64,000 bases of DNA from Pontibacter chinhatensis (GTDB lineage: Bacteria; Bacteroidota; Bacteroidia; Cytophagales; Hymenobacteraceae): positions 62,001-126,000 of the forward strand of contig NZ_FOOT01000004.1 in assembly GCF_900113285.1 (NCBI RefSeq), written 5' to 3'. Positions 27,451 to 35,494 of the stretch are shown piece by piece; position 1 is the stretch's first letter; each line of letters opens with the position of its first letter. The notes beneath the pieces were generated by a model. The model worked only from the letters and a program-made list of their open reading frames with translations, made no database searches and was not told the DNA's origin. The position numbers were made by a program, and so were the translations under genes.

Positions 27451-27954
27451 ATGCAAGAGACAATACAACAGGTATTCGACAGGCTGATTGGGCTGCCGCT
27501 TACCAAAACTACCCGCCAGGAAACAGTGCAATTCTTCCACTTCGGGCACACACATTATACTACCCCGCAGGGGCTTGTGCTGGATGTGGGGGAGATAACG
27601 CTGGCCGTGAACTGCCCCTGGGAGTTGCAAGAACCAGATGGCGGCACCATCCGCCACAGCGAAGTATACATCCGCAAGCGCGAGGCCGGACTACCTACTC
27701 CGGTCTGGGACTGGAAAAAGCCCGGCTCCAGTATGCTCGACCAGCGCATGACGGAGCTCATCAACAATAACCCCAACCTGGTGCTGGAGCGCGCAGAGCA
27801 GCAGGACAACTACGGGCTCATGCTATACTTTAGCGACGGCTCCACGCTTTCTGTACTTCCCGACCCGGCCAAGCCGGCGGCCGAGTACTGGCAGTTCTTC
27901 AGCAACACCGGCGACGGCCTGCGTGTGGGTGCCGGCGTGAACGGACTGATTTGA
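27451..27954 (+). CDS. Hypothetical protein, 167 residues
   Basis: Not recognised. ATG 27451 is preferred over an upstream in-frame start because the extra 46 residues would cover the promoter-like TATCTTTG. There is no signal peptide or membrane segment. The protein looks soluble and mixed: FFHFGHTHYTTPQGLVLD, LAVNCPWELQEPDGGTIRHS, then LMLYFSDGSTLSVLPDPA and FSNTGDGLRVGAG. The NCPW..R..D pattern suggests a small intracellular immunity-like or regulatory protein, but that is only texture. It is followed by an AAGTATA-rich gap. Confidence 0.65.
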   Translation: MQETIQQVFDRLIGLPLTKTTRQETVQFFHFGHTHYTTPQGLVLDVGEITLAVNCPWELQEPDGGTIRHSEVYIRKREAGLPTPVWDWKKPGSSMLDQRMTELINNNPNLVLERAEQQDNYGLMLYFSDGSTLSVLPDPAKPAAEYWQFFSNTGDGLRVGAGVNGLI

Positions 27955-28073
27955 TTATACTTTTATAGGTCGGCGCAAGTATAAACCGGCTGCTTTTATA
28001 CTTGCGCCTATACTTTCAGCTGTCCGGAAAACCTTTGTTGCTGTAGCAGAGTACTTCAGCAAAAAAGCAGCCC

Positions 28074-28862
28074 TTGAACATTCGCCTTCAGCTTTTCGAG
28101 TTCGAAGACCAGCCCTGGTTCCCGCACGTTATCCGGCAGGGCATGCTCGATTTCCTGCGCTTCATGATTACGCGGCTAAATGCCTATGAGGCGGCCATAC
28201 CCCTGTTGCAGGAACTGTTGGAGCGCACCCGAAGTAGCCACCTCACCGACCTTTGCTCGGGGGCCGGGGGCGGCATTGCCTCGGTACAGCAGCAACTAAC
28301 ACAGCGAATGGGAAAGCCCGTACAGGTCACGCTTTCCGACCTCTACCCCAACCTGGGCGCCTACGAATACATCCGCCACGAATCCGGCGGAGCCATCGAT
28401 TTTATACCCGAGCCGGTAGATGCCACCGCCGTACCCGAAAGTATAAAAGGAGTGCGCACCATCTTCTCTTCTTTTCACCATTTCCCGCCGGCTGTGGCCA
28501 AGGCCATCCTTCAGGATGCAGCCACTAAACGCACAGCCATCGGTATTTTCGAGGGATCAAAGAAAAGCTGGCTGGAGATGCTCCTGCTGTGGCTGTTTTT
28601 CCCGGTAATTATACTTGTGGTGACGCCTTTTATCCGGCCCTTCAGTATCAGCAGGCTCTTTTTCACGTACATACTTCCGCTCATCCCACTGGGCATTATC
28701 TGGGACGGCACCGTATCCCTGCTGCGGATTTATACCCCGGAACAGCTGCGGCAGATGGCCTCAGAAGTACAGGCGCCCGGGTATACCTGGCGCGCTGGTC
28801 GCGTTGGGGCGGGGGCAGGCAAGTACGTCATCTACCTAATCGGGTATCCGGAGGAATCATGA
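28074..28862 (+). CDS. Membrane-associated SAM methyltransferase-like protein
   Basis: 262 residues. The N-terminal part has a class I SAM motif (HLTDLCSGAGGGIASVQQQL near 56) followed by VTLSDLYPN, the acidic ribose site. Two strongly hydrophobic spans follow at about residues 166-188 (MLLLWLFFPVIILVVTPFI) and 195-215 (LFFTYILPLIPLGII), an uncommon addition that should tie it to the membrane. The start appears to be TTG at 28074, with no nearby ATG fitting. It lies 4 bp before a UbiA-type prenyltransferase, so a lipid-soluble substrate is plausible. Confidence 0.7.
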   Translation: MNIRLQLFEFEDQPWFPHVIRQGMLDFLRFMITRLNAYEAAIPLLQELLERTRSSHLTDLCSGAGGGIASVQQQLTQRMGKPVQVTLSDLYPNLGAYEYIRHESGGAIDFIPEPVDATAVPESIKGVRTIFSSFHHFPPAVAKAILQDAATKRTAIGIFEGSKKSWLEMLLLWLFFPVIILVVTPFIRPFSISRLFFTYILPLIPLGIIWDGTVSLLRIYTPEQLRQMASEVQAPGYTWRAGRVGAGAGKYVIYLIGYPEES

Positions 28863-28866
28863 ATAA

Positions 28867-29796
28867 GTGAATAAGAGCATGTCGCGGATAACAAACAACG
28901 CTAAACAAGTAACACCAACGCATAGCTACCGCGATGCCCTAACGCTGATGCGGATTCCGTTTTCGGTGTACCTGATGCCGGTTTACTGGTTTGCTCTGAG
29001 CACCTTGCCGCAGGCCAACCCATGGCGGGCGGCGGCGGTGTTTCTGGTGCTGCATGTGCTGGTGTACCCTGCCAGCAACGGCTACAACTCCTACTACGAC
29101 CGCGACGAGGGCAGCATCGGCGGGCTGAAGCATCCTCCCCAGCCAAACCAGCAGCTGCTGCACCTGGTCTGGCTGTTCGATGCACTGGCCATACTTCTGA
29201 GCCTGATTCTCTCGCCACTTTTTGCCGGGTTGGTGGCGCTTTACCTGCTCATTTCCAAAGCCTACAGCTACGAGGGCATTCGCCTGAAGAAGTACCCCAT
29301 CCTCAGCACTTTTATAGTTACGTTTTTTCAGGGCGCCTATACTTTTGCGATGGTGCAGGTGGGTATAGGCCTGCCGGTGCAGCAGGTGCTGCAGGAGCCA
29401 AATGTGTGGTTTGCCTTGGTAAGCACGCTGTTTCTCTGCGGCTCCTACCCCCTTACCCAGATTTACCAGCACGAGGAAGACAGCCGCCGCGGCGACCGCA
29501 CCTTAAGCCTGCTGCTGGGCATCCGGGGGACCTACTTTTTTGCTGCTATCAGCTTGCTGGCTGGTGCCCTGCTGCTACTCTGGTTATACTTCAGCACGGG
29601 GCAGATTCGCAATATTTTCATATTCCTGCTATGCATGGCGCCCATCTCCTTCTTCTTTATTGGCTGGGTACTGCGGGCGCAAAAAGACCGGCAGGAAGCT
29701 AATTTTGAGAACACCATGCAAATGAACAAAGTCTCCTCGCTCTGCATCAGCGCCGCGTTTGTGTTGATGATGGTGGTGAGATTGTGGCCAACTTAA
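28867..29796 (+). CDS. UbiA-family prenyltransferase
   Basis: Integral membrane enzyme of 309 residues with about eight or nine hydrophobic helices. UbiA family transferases attach a prenyl chain to an aromatic ring or lipid. The first Asp-rich motif is NGYNSYYDRDEGSIGG near residue 71, a variant of NDxxDxxxD; the second is YQHEEDSRRGDRT near 203. Start is GTG 28867 or ATG 28879; the latter gives MSRITNN. It follows the membrane methyltransferase by 4 bp and a small membrane protein comes 41 bp later. A quinone or pigment branch is inference only. Confidence 0.82.
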   Translation: MNKSMSRITNNAKQVTPTHSYRDALTLMRIPFSVYLMPVYWFALSTLPQANPWRAAAVFLVLHVLVYPASNGYNSYYDRDEGSIGGLKHPPQPNQQLLHLVWLFDALAILLSLILSPLFAGLVALYLLISKAYSYEGIRLKKYPILSTFIVTFFQGAYTFAMVQVGIGLPVQQVLQEPNVWFALVSTLFLCGSYPLTQIYQHEEDSRRGDRTLSLLLGIRGTYFFAAISLLAGALLLLWLYFSTGQIRNIFIFLLCMAPISFFFIGWVLRAQKDRQEANFENTMQMNKVSSLCISAAFVLMMVVRLWPT

Positions 29797-29837
29797 TAGA
29801 GGCTTCGTAATACGGTATACTTGTAAACTGCAAAACT

Positions 29838-30311
29838 ATGAAGTTCTTGGATGCCGTAGTGGCAGGCATAGCCGGTACCATCGCCATGACTGCCTTTCTG
29901 TACCTGCTTTCCTTTGTCACGCACCGTGTGATGAAAGTAGTGCGTATTTTAGGCACAATGCTGCTCAACCGCACACACCCGGATGGGAGCCTTTCGGAGC
30001 TGACAGGCACAAAAGTAGCCGGCACGCTGGCCCACTATGCTGCAGGCATTTTCTTTGCGATTATTTACCTGGCGCTGTGGAACTCCGGCGTTGGATTGCC
30101 CACTGCCTCCTGGGGCTTGCTGTTTGGGCTGGCGCACGGCCTGGTCGCTATGGTGATTTGGTACTTTTTCTTTATGGTGCACCCACGGCCACCCATCATC
30201 CGACTTAGAACCTACCTCACCACCCTTATCTTTGCCCACATCATTTACGGCTTCGTCATGAGCTATACTTTCTACCTGCTCACACAGCCCGATTACAGTT
30301 TTTGGCAGTAG
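29838..30311 (+). CDS. Small four-helix membrane protein, 157 residues
   Basis: Function unknown. Hydrophobic spans are seen at about residues 5-28 (AVVAGIAGTIAMTAFLYLL), 65-82 (YAAGIFFAIIYLALW), 90-113 (GLLFGLAHGLVAMVIWYFFF) and 128-150 (LIFAHIIYGFVMSYTFYLL). The early AGTIAMT word recurs in several uncharacterised bacterial membrane families. It probably belongs to the methyltransferase-UbiA group upstream. Copy C of the composite repeat follows. Confidence 0.7.
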   Translation: MKFLDAVVAGIAGTIAMTAFLYLLSFVTHRVMKVVRILGTMLLNRTHPDGSLSELTGTKVAGTLAHYAAGIFFAIIYLALWNSGVGLPTASWGLLFGLAHGLVAMVIWYFFFMVHPRPPIIRLRTYLTTLIFAHIIYGFVMSYTFYLLTQPDYSFWQ

Positions 30312-30465
30312 GTGTGGGGCACCCCTCCCCAACCCTCCCCTAAAAACGGGGATGGAGGATTCAGCAGTGCCGGGTCCAACCACCCCTGCCCCTCCTTAGC
30401 CAAGGAGGGGAGTCTGTAACTGCTTTGGCTGAAGTATAAGTGCTATAGTTTCTGTTCTTTTCTGC

Positions 30466-30523
30466 GAAAGTATAAACACCTCTATAGTCCCCTTAAGGGG
30501 ACTATAGAGGTGTTTATACTTTC
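30466..30523. repeat. 58-nt perfect palindrome
   Basis: Arms of 29 bases pair without a mismatch about the centre CCTT|AAGG at 30494/30495; the outer ends are inverted AAAGTATA words. It can form a loopless cruciform or a very stable hairpin. Confidence 0.92.
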
Positions 30524-30898
30524 CTTTCCAGTAGCAAAGGCAACAGCTACCAATTCTGTTCCCAGTTTTTCTGAGAGGCGCCTTGTGAGATCCGGTGCCC
30601 GCTAAGGGCAGCCCGAGGTACGAGGGCAGGAGGGAACACAGCGCTGAGCAGGAAAACGAGGCCTCCCGGCCTAGGAGGGCAGAAAGCAGGAGGTGAAACG
30701 ATAGCTTATGTAAGCCTGGAGGATGAACGGTCGCTAGCACGAATAGCTTGGTTCAAGTTGACGGAAGCAGTCGCGATGAAAGTATGACCGGGCAAGTATA
30801 AAAGTATAGCAAAGTATAAAACGACACGAGCTGCCAGATTGCGCCAGCGGTTAGGAAAGTATAAATCAGCAGGAATAAAAGTATAGCCAAAGTTTAAG

Positions 30899-30970
30899 TA
30901 TGGCTCTTCGAGCCAGTCGAGTCAGAGACTCGACATCATATTTAGGCACAAGTCTGAAGACTTGCGCCAG
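30899..30970 (+). repeat. Three-hairpin element, copy 1
   Basis: TAT, then stem 1 GGCTC-ttc-GAGCC, AGT, stem 2 CGAGTC-aga-GACTCG, linker ACATCAT..., stem 3 CAAGTC-tgaa-GACTTG, and CGCCAG. It is the 3' end of composite copy C. Confidence 0.9.
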
Positions 30971-31056
30971 AGAAAGTATAAACAGTACAAAACAAAGCAG
31001 CCTGCCAAACGCAAAGTCTGGCAGGCTGCAAGTATAAGTTAAGCTAACCTCTCTCC

Positions 31057-32796
31057 TTACCCGTTCATCGAAATCAGGAACTCCTCGTTGCTCTTGGTGC
31101 CCTTCATTCTTTCTTTCAGGAATTCCATCGCTTCTATCGAGTTCATGTCGGACATGAACTTGCGCAGGATCCAGATGCGGTTCAGCTCGTCGCGGTCCAT
31201 CAGCAGGTCCTCGCGGCGTGTGCCGGAAGCCGGAACGTCGATGGCTGGGTAAACCCTGCGGTTGGCCAACTTGCGGTCCAACTGGAGCTCCATGTTACCG
31301 GTACCCTTGAATTCTTCGAAAATCACCTCGTCCATTTTAGAGCCTGTGTCAATCAGGGCGGTGGCGATGATAGTGAGCGAGCCGCCGTTCTCTACGTTAC
31401 GGGCAGCACCGAAGAAGCGCTTAGGCTTGTGCAAGGCGTTGGCATCCACACCACCCGATAGGATTTTACCGGAAGATGGCACCACTGTGTTGTAGGCTCG
31501 CGCCAGACGCGTGATAGAGTCCAGGAGGATAACCACGTCGTGGCCGCACTCCACCATGCGCTTGGCTTTATCCAGTACAATGCTGGAAACCTTCACATGG
31601 CGCTCGGCCTGCTCGTCGAAGGTAGAGGCAATTACCTCTGCTTTTACGCTGCGGGCCATGTCCGTTACCTCTTCCGGGCGCTCGTCGATGAGCAGGATCA
31701 TCAGGTATACTTCCGGGTGGTTCTCAGAAATAGCATTCGCTATCTCTTTCAGCAACACGGTTTTACCTGTCTTTGGCTGTGCCACAATCATACCGCGTTG
31801 GCCCTTACCGATTGGGGCAAACAGGTCCAGGATACGGGTGGAAAGCTGGCTTGGCTTGGTGGTCAGCTTCAGGCGCTCCTCCGGGAAAAGCGGCGTCAGG
31901 TGCTGGAACGGAATGCGGTCGCGGATCTCCTCCGTGGTGCGGCCGTTTACGGTTTCCACCTTCAGCAGTGCAAAATATTTCTCCCCTTCTTTCGGCGGAC
32001 GGATCTGGCCTTTTACGGTATCACCCGTCTTCAGTCCGAAAAGTTTGATTTGTGAAGGAGAAACATAGATATCGTCCGGGGAGGCGAGGTAGTTGTAGTG
32101 CGTGGAACGCAGGAAGCCATAGCCATCCTGCATCAGTTCCAGTACCCCTTCATTCAGGATTATACCGTCGAACTCCTTGAAGTTGTTAGCGTTAGCTGCG
32201 TTCTGTTGCTGCTGTTGCTGTTGGTTGCTACGGCGCGTGTTATCGTTGCGCTCGCCACCTCGGTTATCAGCTTGATTATCTCTGTTATCGTTTCCGCGGT
32301 TGTCGTTGCGGTTCTCTCTTTCCCTTCTGTTGTCGGCGGGGCGAGCTTCGGTGCTACGGGCCTCAGGGCGGGCTTCGGCCGTGCGGGCTTCAGAGCGGTT
32401 TTCCTCTCTGTTGTCGCGGCGCACGCGCTCGCGGTGGTTTTGCGCCCCGTGGTCTTTTACGGGTGCCTCAGCAGGCACAGCCACAGGTGCTCTTTCCTCG
32501 CTGCGTGGGGCTACCTGTATGCGCTGGCGTCTTTCCTGCCTGGCGGGAGCCTCTGGCGCCTGTTCCTCCACCGCAATTGCAACTTCAGGGGTTTCTGTAC
32601 TACCAGCAGATTCTTTTCGGGTTGCAGTATTGGACTTTCTGGAGGAGTTTTCGAGAGGGGTAACGGCTTGTTGATCGAGGATTTTATAGATAAGGTCTTG
32701 TTTGCTGAGTTTCTTAAAGTTTTTAACGCCCAGTTGCTCAGCAATTTCCTTGAGTTCTGAAAGAAGTCTATCTTTCAATTCTTCAATTTTGTACAT
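31057..32796 (-). CDS. rho: Transcription termination factor Rho, with long disordered insert
   Basis: Hexameric RNA-dependent ATPase ending transcription. I start it at ATG 32796 ([12 protein letters not shown]), the Rho N-terminal helical domain; 579 residues. Residues about 44-205 are an insert rich in R, N, E and Q ([27 protein letters not shown], a run of seven Q), absent from E. coli Rho. Then come the cold-shock-like RNA-binding domain ([20 protein letters not shown]) and the ATPase with Walker A in VAQPKTGKT and Walker B in LMILLIDE. Similar inserts in Bacteroidota Rho are known to be intrinsically disordered and to promote condensates. Confidence 0.96.
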   Translation of the reverse strand: MYKIEELKDRLLSELKEIAEQLGVKNFKKLSKQDLIYKILDQQAVTPLENSSRKSNTATRKESAGSTETPEVAIAVEEQAPEAPARQERRQRIQVAPRSEERAPVAVPAEAPVKDHGAQNHRERVRRDNREENRSEARTAEARPEARSTEARPADNRRERENRNDNRGNDNRDNQADNRGGERNDNTRRSNQQQQQQQNAANANNFKEFDGIILNEGVLELMQDGYGFLRSTHYNYLASPDDIYVSPSQIKLFGLKTGDTVKGQIRPPKEGEKYFALLKVETVNGRTTEEIRDRIPFQHLTPLFPEERLKLTTKPSQLSTRILDLFAPIGKGQRGMIVAQPKTGKTVLLKEIANAISENHPEVYLMILLIDERPEEVTDMARSVKAEVIASTFDEQAERHVKVSSIVLDKAKRMVECGHDVVILLDSITRLARAYNTVVPSSGKILSGGVDANALHKPKRFFGAARNVENGGSLTIIATALIDTGSKMDEVIFEEFKGTGNMELQLDRKLANRRVYPAIDVPASGTRREDLLMDRDELNRIWILRKFMSDMNSIEAMEFLKERMKGTKSNEEFLISMNG

Positions 32797-33053
32797 AAAT
32801 AATGGTATGGTAGTTAACTTAACTTGCCAGGTTTCGCAGTGCGCGAACAAAGCGAGAGATTTTCGTTTATTTCAGGAAAAAAGAATAGGTTGCGAAAGAG
32901 TCAGAAAGGCACGGGAATCAGAGCCTTCTTCAAATGCACCGCAATGTTATTGCAATGCTCGTTAATTAACAAATATTACCGTTTGTTTTAGATAAAAAGT
33001 TTCAATTTTTGTTTAAAAGATTTCGTAAAAGCCGCTAAATAGTTTAAAAGCGC

Positions 33054-33061
33054 TATTTTTG
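33054..33061 (+). promoter_or_regulatory. Putative -7 promoter box for serS
   Basis: TATTTTTG fits TAnnTTTG, 23 bp before the serS ATG. It sits in the 287-bp AT-rich region between divergent rho and serS, where I see no other signal. Confidence 0.45.
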
Positions 33062-33083
33062 CGGTTATACATTATACTTTATT

Positions 33084-34358
33084 ATGCTACAGCTATCAGT
33101 TTTAAGAGAGCAGACCGAGCAGGTGATTGCCGGGCTGAACAAGAAAAACTACAAAAACGCTGCCGAGGAGGTAGCCGCTCTGCTGGAGCTCGATCAGCAG
33201 CGACGCCAGGTTCAGAACGAGCACGATACACTTCAGAGCCGCGCCAATTCCCTCTCGAAAGAGATTGGTATGCTGATGAAGAACGGAGAGCGCGAGAAGG
33301 CCGAGGCCGCCAAAGCCGAAACCTCCGAACTGAAGCAGCAAACCAAAGCCTTAGCTGAGCAACTCTCGTCCCTGGAGGACCAGATTCAGAGCGCCCTGTA
33401 CAAACTGCCTAACCTGCCGCACGAGAGCGTGCCTTTCGGCAAAAGCGCCGAGGACAACGAGGTGGTGCTGGAGCATGGCCAGATTCCGCAGCTGCACGAA
33501 GGCGCGCTGCCACACTGGGAGCTAATCCAGAAATACGACATCATTGATTTTGAGCTGGGCAACAAAGTATCCGGAGCCGGTTTTCCGTTTTACAAGAAGC
33601 AGGGAGCACGCTTACAGCGCGCGCTTATCAACTTCTTCCTCGACGAGGCCATCAAGGCCGGATACATGGAGGTGCAGCCACCGATTGTGGTAAATGAGGC
33701 GTCTGGCTATGGTACGGGCCAGTTGCCCGACAAGGACGGACAGATGTATCATGCCACGGCAGACAACCTGTACCTGATCCCAACAGCAGAGGTTCCCATC
33801 ACAAACATGTACCGTGATGAAATTGTTCCGGTGGATCAGCTGCCTATCAAGAATACGGGCCATACGCCTTGTTTCCGTCGTGAGGCCGGTTCCTGGGGTG
33901 CTGACGTGCGCGGCCTGAACCGCCTGCACCAGTTCGATAAGGTGGAGATTGTGCAGGTAACGCTGCCGGAGAAATCGTACGAGGCGCTGGAGGAGATGAG
34001 CAGCTACATACAGGGGCTGTTGCAGAAACTGGAGCTGCCTTACCGCGTGCTGCGCCTGTGCGGCGGCGACATGGGCTTTACCTCCGCCCTTACCTACGAC
34101 ATGGAAGTATACTCTACCGCTCAGGGTCGCTGGCTAGAGGTAAGTTCTGCCTCTAACTTCGAGACCTACCAGGCCAACCGCCTGAAGCTGCGCTATAAAA
34201 CCGAGTCGGGTAAAACGCAGCTGCTGCATACGTTGAACGGTAGCGCCCTGGCCCTGCCACGCATTGTAGCGGCTATACTGGAGAACAACCAAACGCCGGA
34301 CGGCATCAACATGCCAAAGGTGCTGCACCCATACTTAGGGTTCGAGAAGATCTCTTAA
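33084..34358 (+). CDS. serS: Serine--tRNA ligase
   Basis: Charges tRNA-Ser in the cytosol. The 424-residue protein has the N-terminal tRNA-binding coiled coil (residues about 25-105, with EHDTLQSRANSLSKEIGML). Class II motif 2 is TPCFRREAGSWGADVRGLNR, followed by LHQFDKVE; motif 3 is the LEVSSASNFETYQANRLKLR segment with the ATP-binding Arg nearby. It diverges from rho and ends at a hairpin terminator that uses an AAGTATAA word as loop. Confidence 0.97.
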   Translation: MLQLSVLREQTEQVIAGLNKKNYKNAAEEVAALLELDQQRRQVQNEHDTLQSRANSLSKEIGMLMKNGEREKAEAAKAETSELKQQTKALAEQLSSLEDQIQSALYKLPNLPHESVPFGKSAEDNEVVLEHGQIPQLHEGALPHWELIQKYDIIDFELGNKVSGAGFPFYKKQGARLQRALINFFLDEAIKAGYMEVQPPIVVNEASGYGTGQLPDKDGQMYHATADNLYLIPTAEVPITNMYRDEIVPVDQLPIKNTGHTPCFRREAGSWGADVRGLNRLHQFDKVEIVQVTLPEKSYEALEEMSSYIQGLLQKLELPYRVLRLCGGDMGFTSALTYDMEVYSTAQGRWLEVSSASNFETYQANRLKLRYKTESGKTQLLHTLNGSALALPRIVAAILENNQTPDGINMPKVLHPYLGFEKIS

Positions 34359-34398
34359 TTCTTAAACGCGGAGATGTGACGATGCTCCACGAATAAAC

Positions 34399-34433
34399 GA
34401 AACGCCGCTGAAGTATAACTTCAGCGGCGTTTC
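34399..34433. terminator. Bidirectional terminator after serS
   Basis: 15-bp stem GAAACGCCGCTGAAG / CTTCAGCGGCGTTTC with loop TATAA, so the AAGTATAACTT word forms the loop and its closing pairs. Confidence 0.9.
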
Positions 34434-34462
34434 TGCTTTCAAACAATTTCACTCCGATTCTT

Positions 34463-34870
34463 TTACTCTTCCCCGCCAAACTGCTCCAGATAAGCCTGGT
34501 ACTGGTTCTTGAGTTTATACTTTTTGATCAGGATTTTGGGCTCGTCCATACCTTCAGGGGTTAGTTCCTGGCTTTGGAGCAACTGCTGCAGGGCCTCCGC
34601 TTCGTTTTCAGAGCCGTCTATACTTTGGTAAGCCTCCAGAAAGGCTGGCATCAGTTGCAGCTTGTTCTTTTTTATCGCTACGTAGCCCACCGACATCAGC
34701 TTCTCCAGCCCCTGCTCCACTTCCTTTCGCGTCAGCACGGTTCCGTCCTGCGCATCGGCCATAAGCAGAATCTCAGCCAACGGCGCGCTGCCATCTTCGT
34801 CAGATGCTAAAAGCATGGCATTTAATAGCTGCACATCTGATTCTTCCCATGTTAAATTATATTTAGGCAT
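34463..34870 (-). CDS. Hypothetical acidic protein, 135 residues
   Basis: Not recognised as a named family. MPKYNLTWEESDVQLLNAML opens a helical, winged-helix-like region (LAEILLMADAQDGTVLTRKE, VEQGLEKLMSVGYVAIKKN) that resembles a small DNA- or protein-binding fold. The rest is helical and acidic with EAEALQQLLQSQ and ends YLEQFGGEE. It is cytoplasmic. It follows the lipoprotein gene by 6 bp and so belongs to the leftward group with a family 9 glycosyltransferase. Confidence 0.65.
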   Translation of the reverse strand: MPKYNLTWEESDVQLLNAMLLASDEDGSAPLAEILLMADAQDGTVLTRKEVEQGLEKLMSVGYVAIKKNKLQLMPAFLEAYQSIDGSENEAEALQQLLQSQELTPEGMDEPKILIKKYKLKNQYQAYLEQFGGEE

Positions 34871-34876
34871 AATTTG

Positions 34877-35494
34877 TTATTCAATATTTATCCAGCCGTA
34901 GCCGGTGTCTTTTTTATAAATGATGCCTCCGCCACATGCTTCAGCTAGATGTAGAAAAATACCATCCGACTTTAACAGTACAGCATTTTGCAGATCTTCG
35001 CCTAGTATATCTCCTGTTTCTTCTTCGATCAGCGTTGGCGCAATTGTCTGTCCGGCCTCAACCTTTTCAAAAATCTCTATCCAATCCATGTTGCGCATGT
35101 CCTCAAACAAAGTACCTGCCCCGAATACGCTGTAGGACTTCTGTTCATCCTGAAACACGATCATCACCCCTTTCTCATCGGTAGCAGTGTTCACGATTAA
35201 AAAGGCTACATCCTCCTGTTTATCCCCGTCAAAATCACCTGAAAGAATATTTGGTTGCACCCAGTTACCAACCCTATACTTCTGGTTTAGACCCTGCGCC
35301 AGAAAAGCCTCCTCGGCCCAACCGGGCAATACTACAAAGGTTTGATCTTCTGGTGCTGTTTCCGTCGCCTCAGTAGCACTTCCTGTCTCCAAAACATCAG
35401 GCTCAGCTATACTTTGCTGTGCCTCGCTGCAGCCCTGCAGAAGTATAAAAGCAAGCAGGCAAGTATAAATTCTTCTCATTGGCCTTACATTCAT
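34877..35494 (-). CDS. Lipoprotein, 205 residues, function unknown
   Basis: Signal peptide MRRIYTCLLAFILLQGC with a lipobox (LQGC). The ATG at 35494 overlaps the upstream glycosyltransferase stop as ATGA, which supports this start (or re-initiation at the Met five codons on, 35479). The mature part begins with an acidic linker (SIAEPDVLETGSATEATETA). The middle LSGDFDGDKQEDVAFLIVN is an FG-GAP-like calcium-loop pattern, and the rest is mixed. Similar small lipoproteins are common in Cytophagales without a known role. Confidence 0.7.
   Translation of the reverse strand: MNVRPMRRIYTCLLAFILLQGCSEAQQSIAEPDVLETGSATEATETAPEDQTFVVLPGWAEEAFLAQGLNQKYRVGNWVQPNILSGDFDGDKQEDVAFLIVNTATDEKGVMIVFQDEQKSYSVFGAGTLFEDMRNMDWIEIFEKVEAGQTIAPTLIEEETGDILGEDLQNAVLLKSDGIFLHLAEACGGGIIYKKDTGYGWINIE

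Larger units (their letters stand above)
30361..30970 (+). repeat. Composite intergenic repeat, copy C
   Basis: Lies between convergent genes (membrane protein and rho). Order: GTGCCGGGTCCAACCACCCC opening with a CCCCTCCTT/AAGGAGGGG hairpin, TTTGGCTGAAGTATAA, a 58-nt perfect palindrome at 30466-30523 where other copies have the GGACAGGTC palindrome, the conserved block at about 30538-30785 (second sub-family, with CCCAGTTTTTCTG), a worn single hairpin near 30815-30850, and a full three-hairpin element at 30899-30970. Confidence 0.85.
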
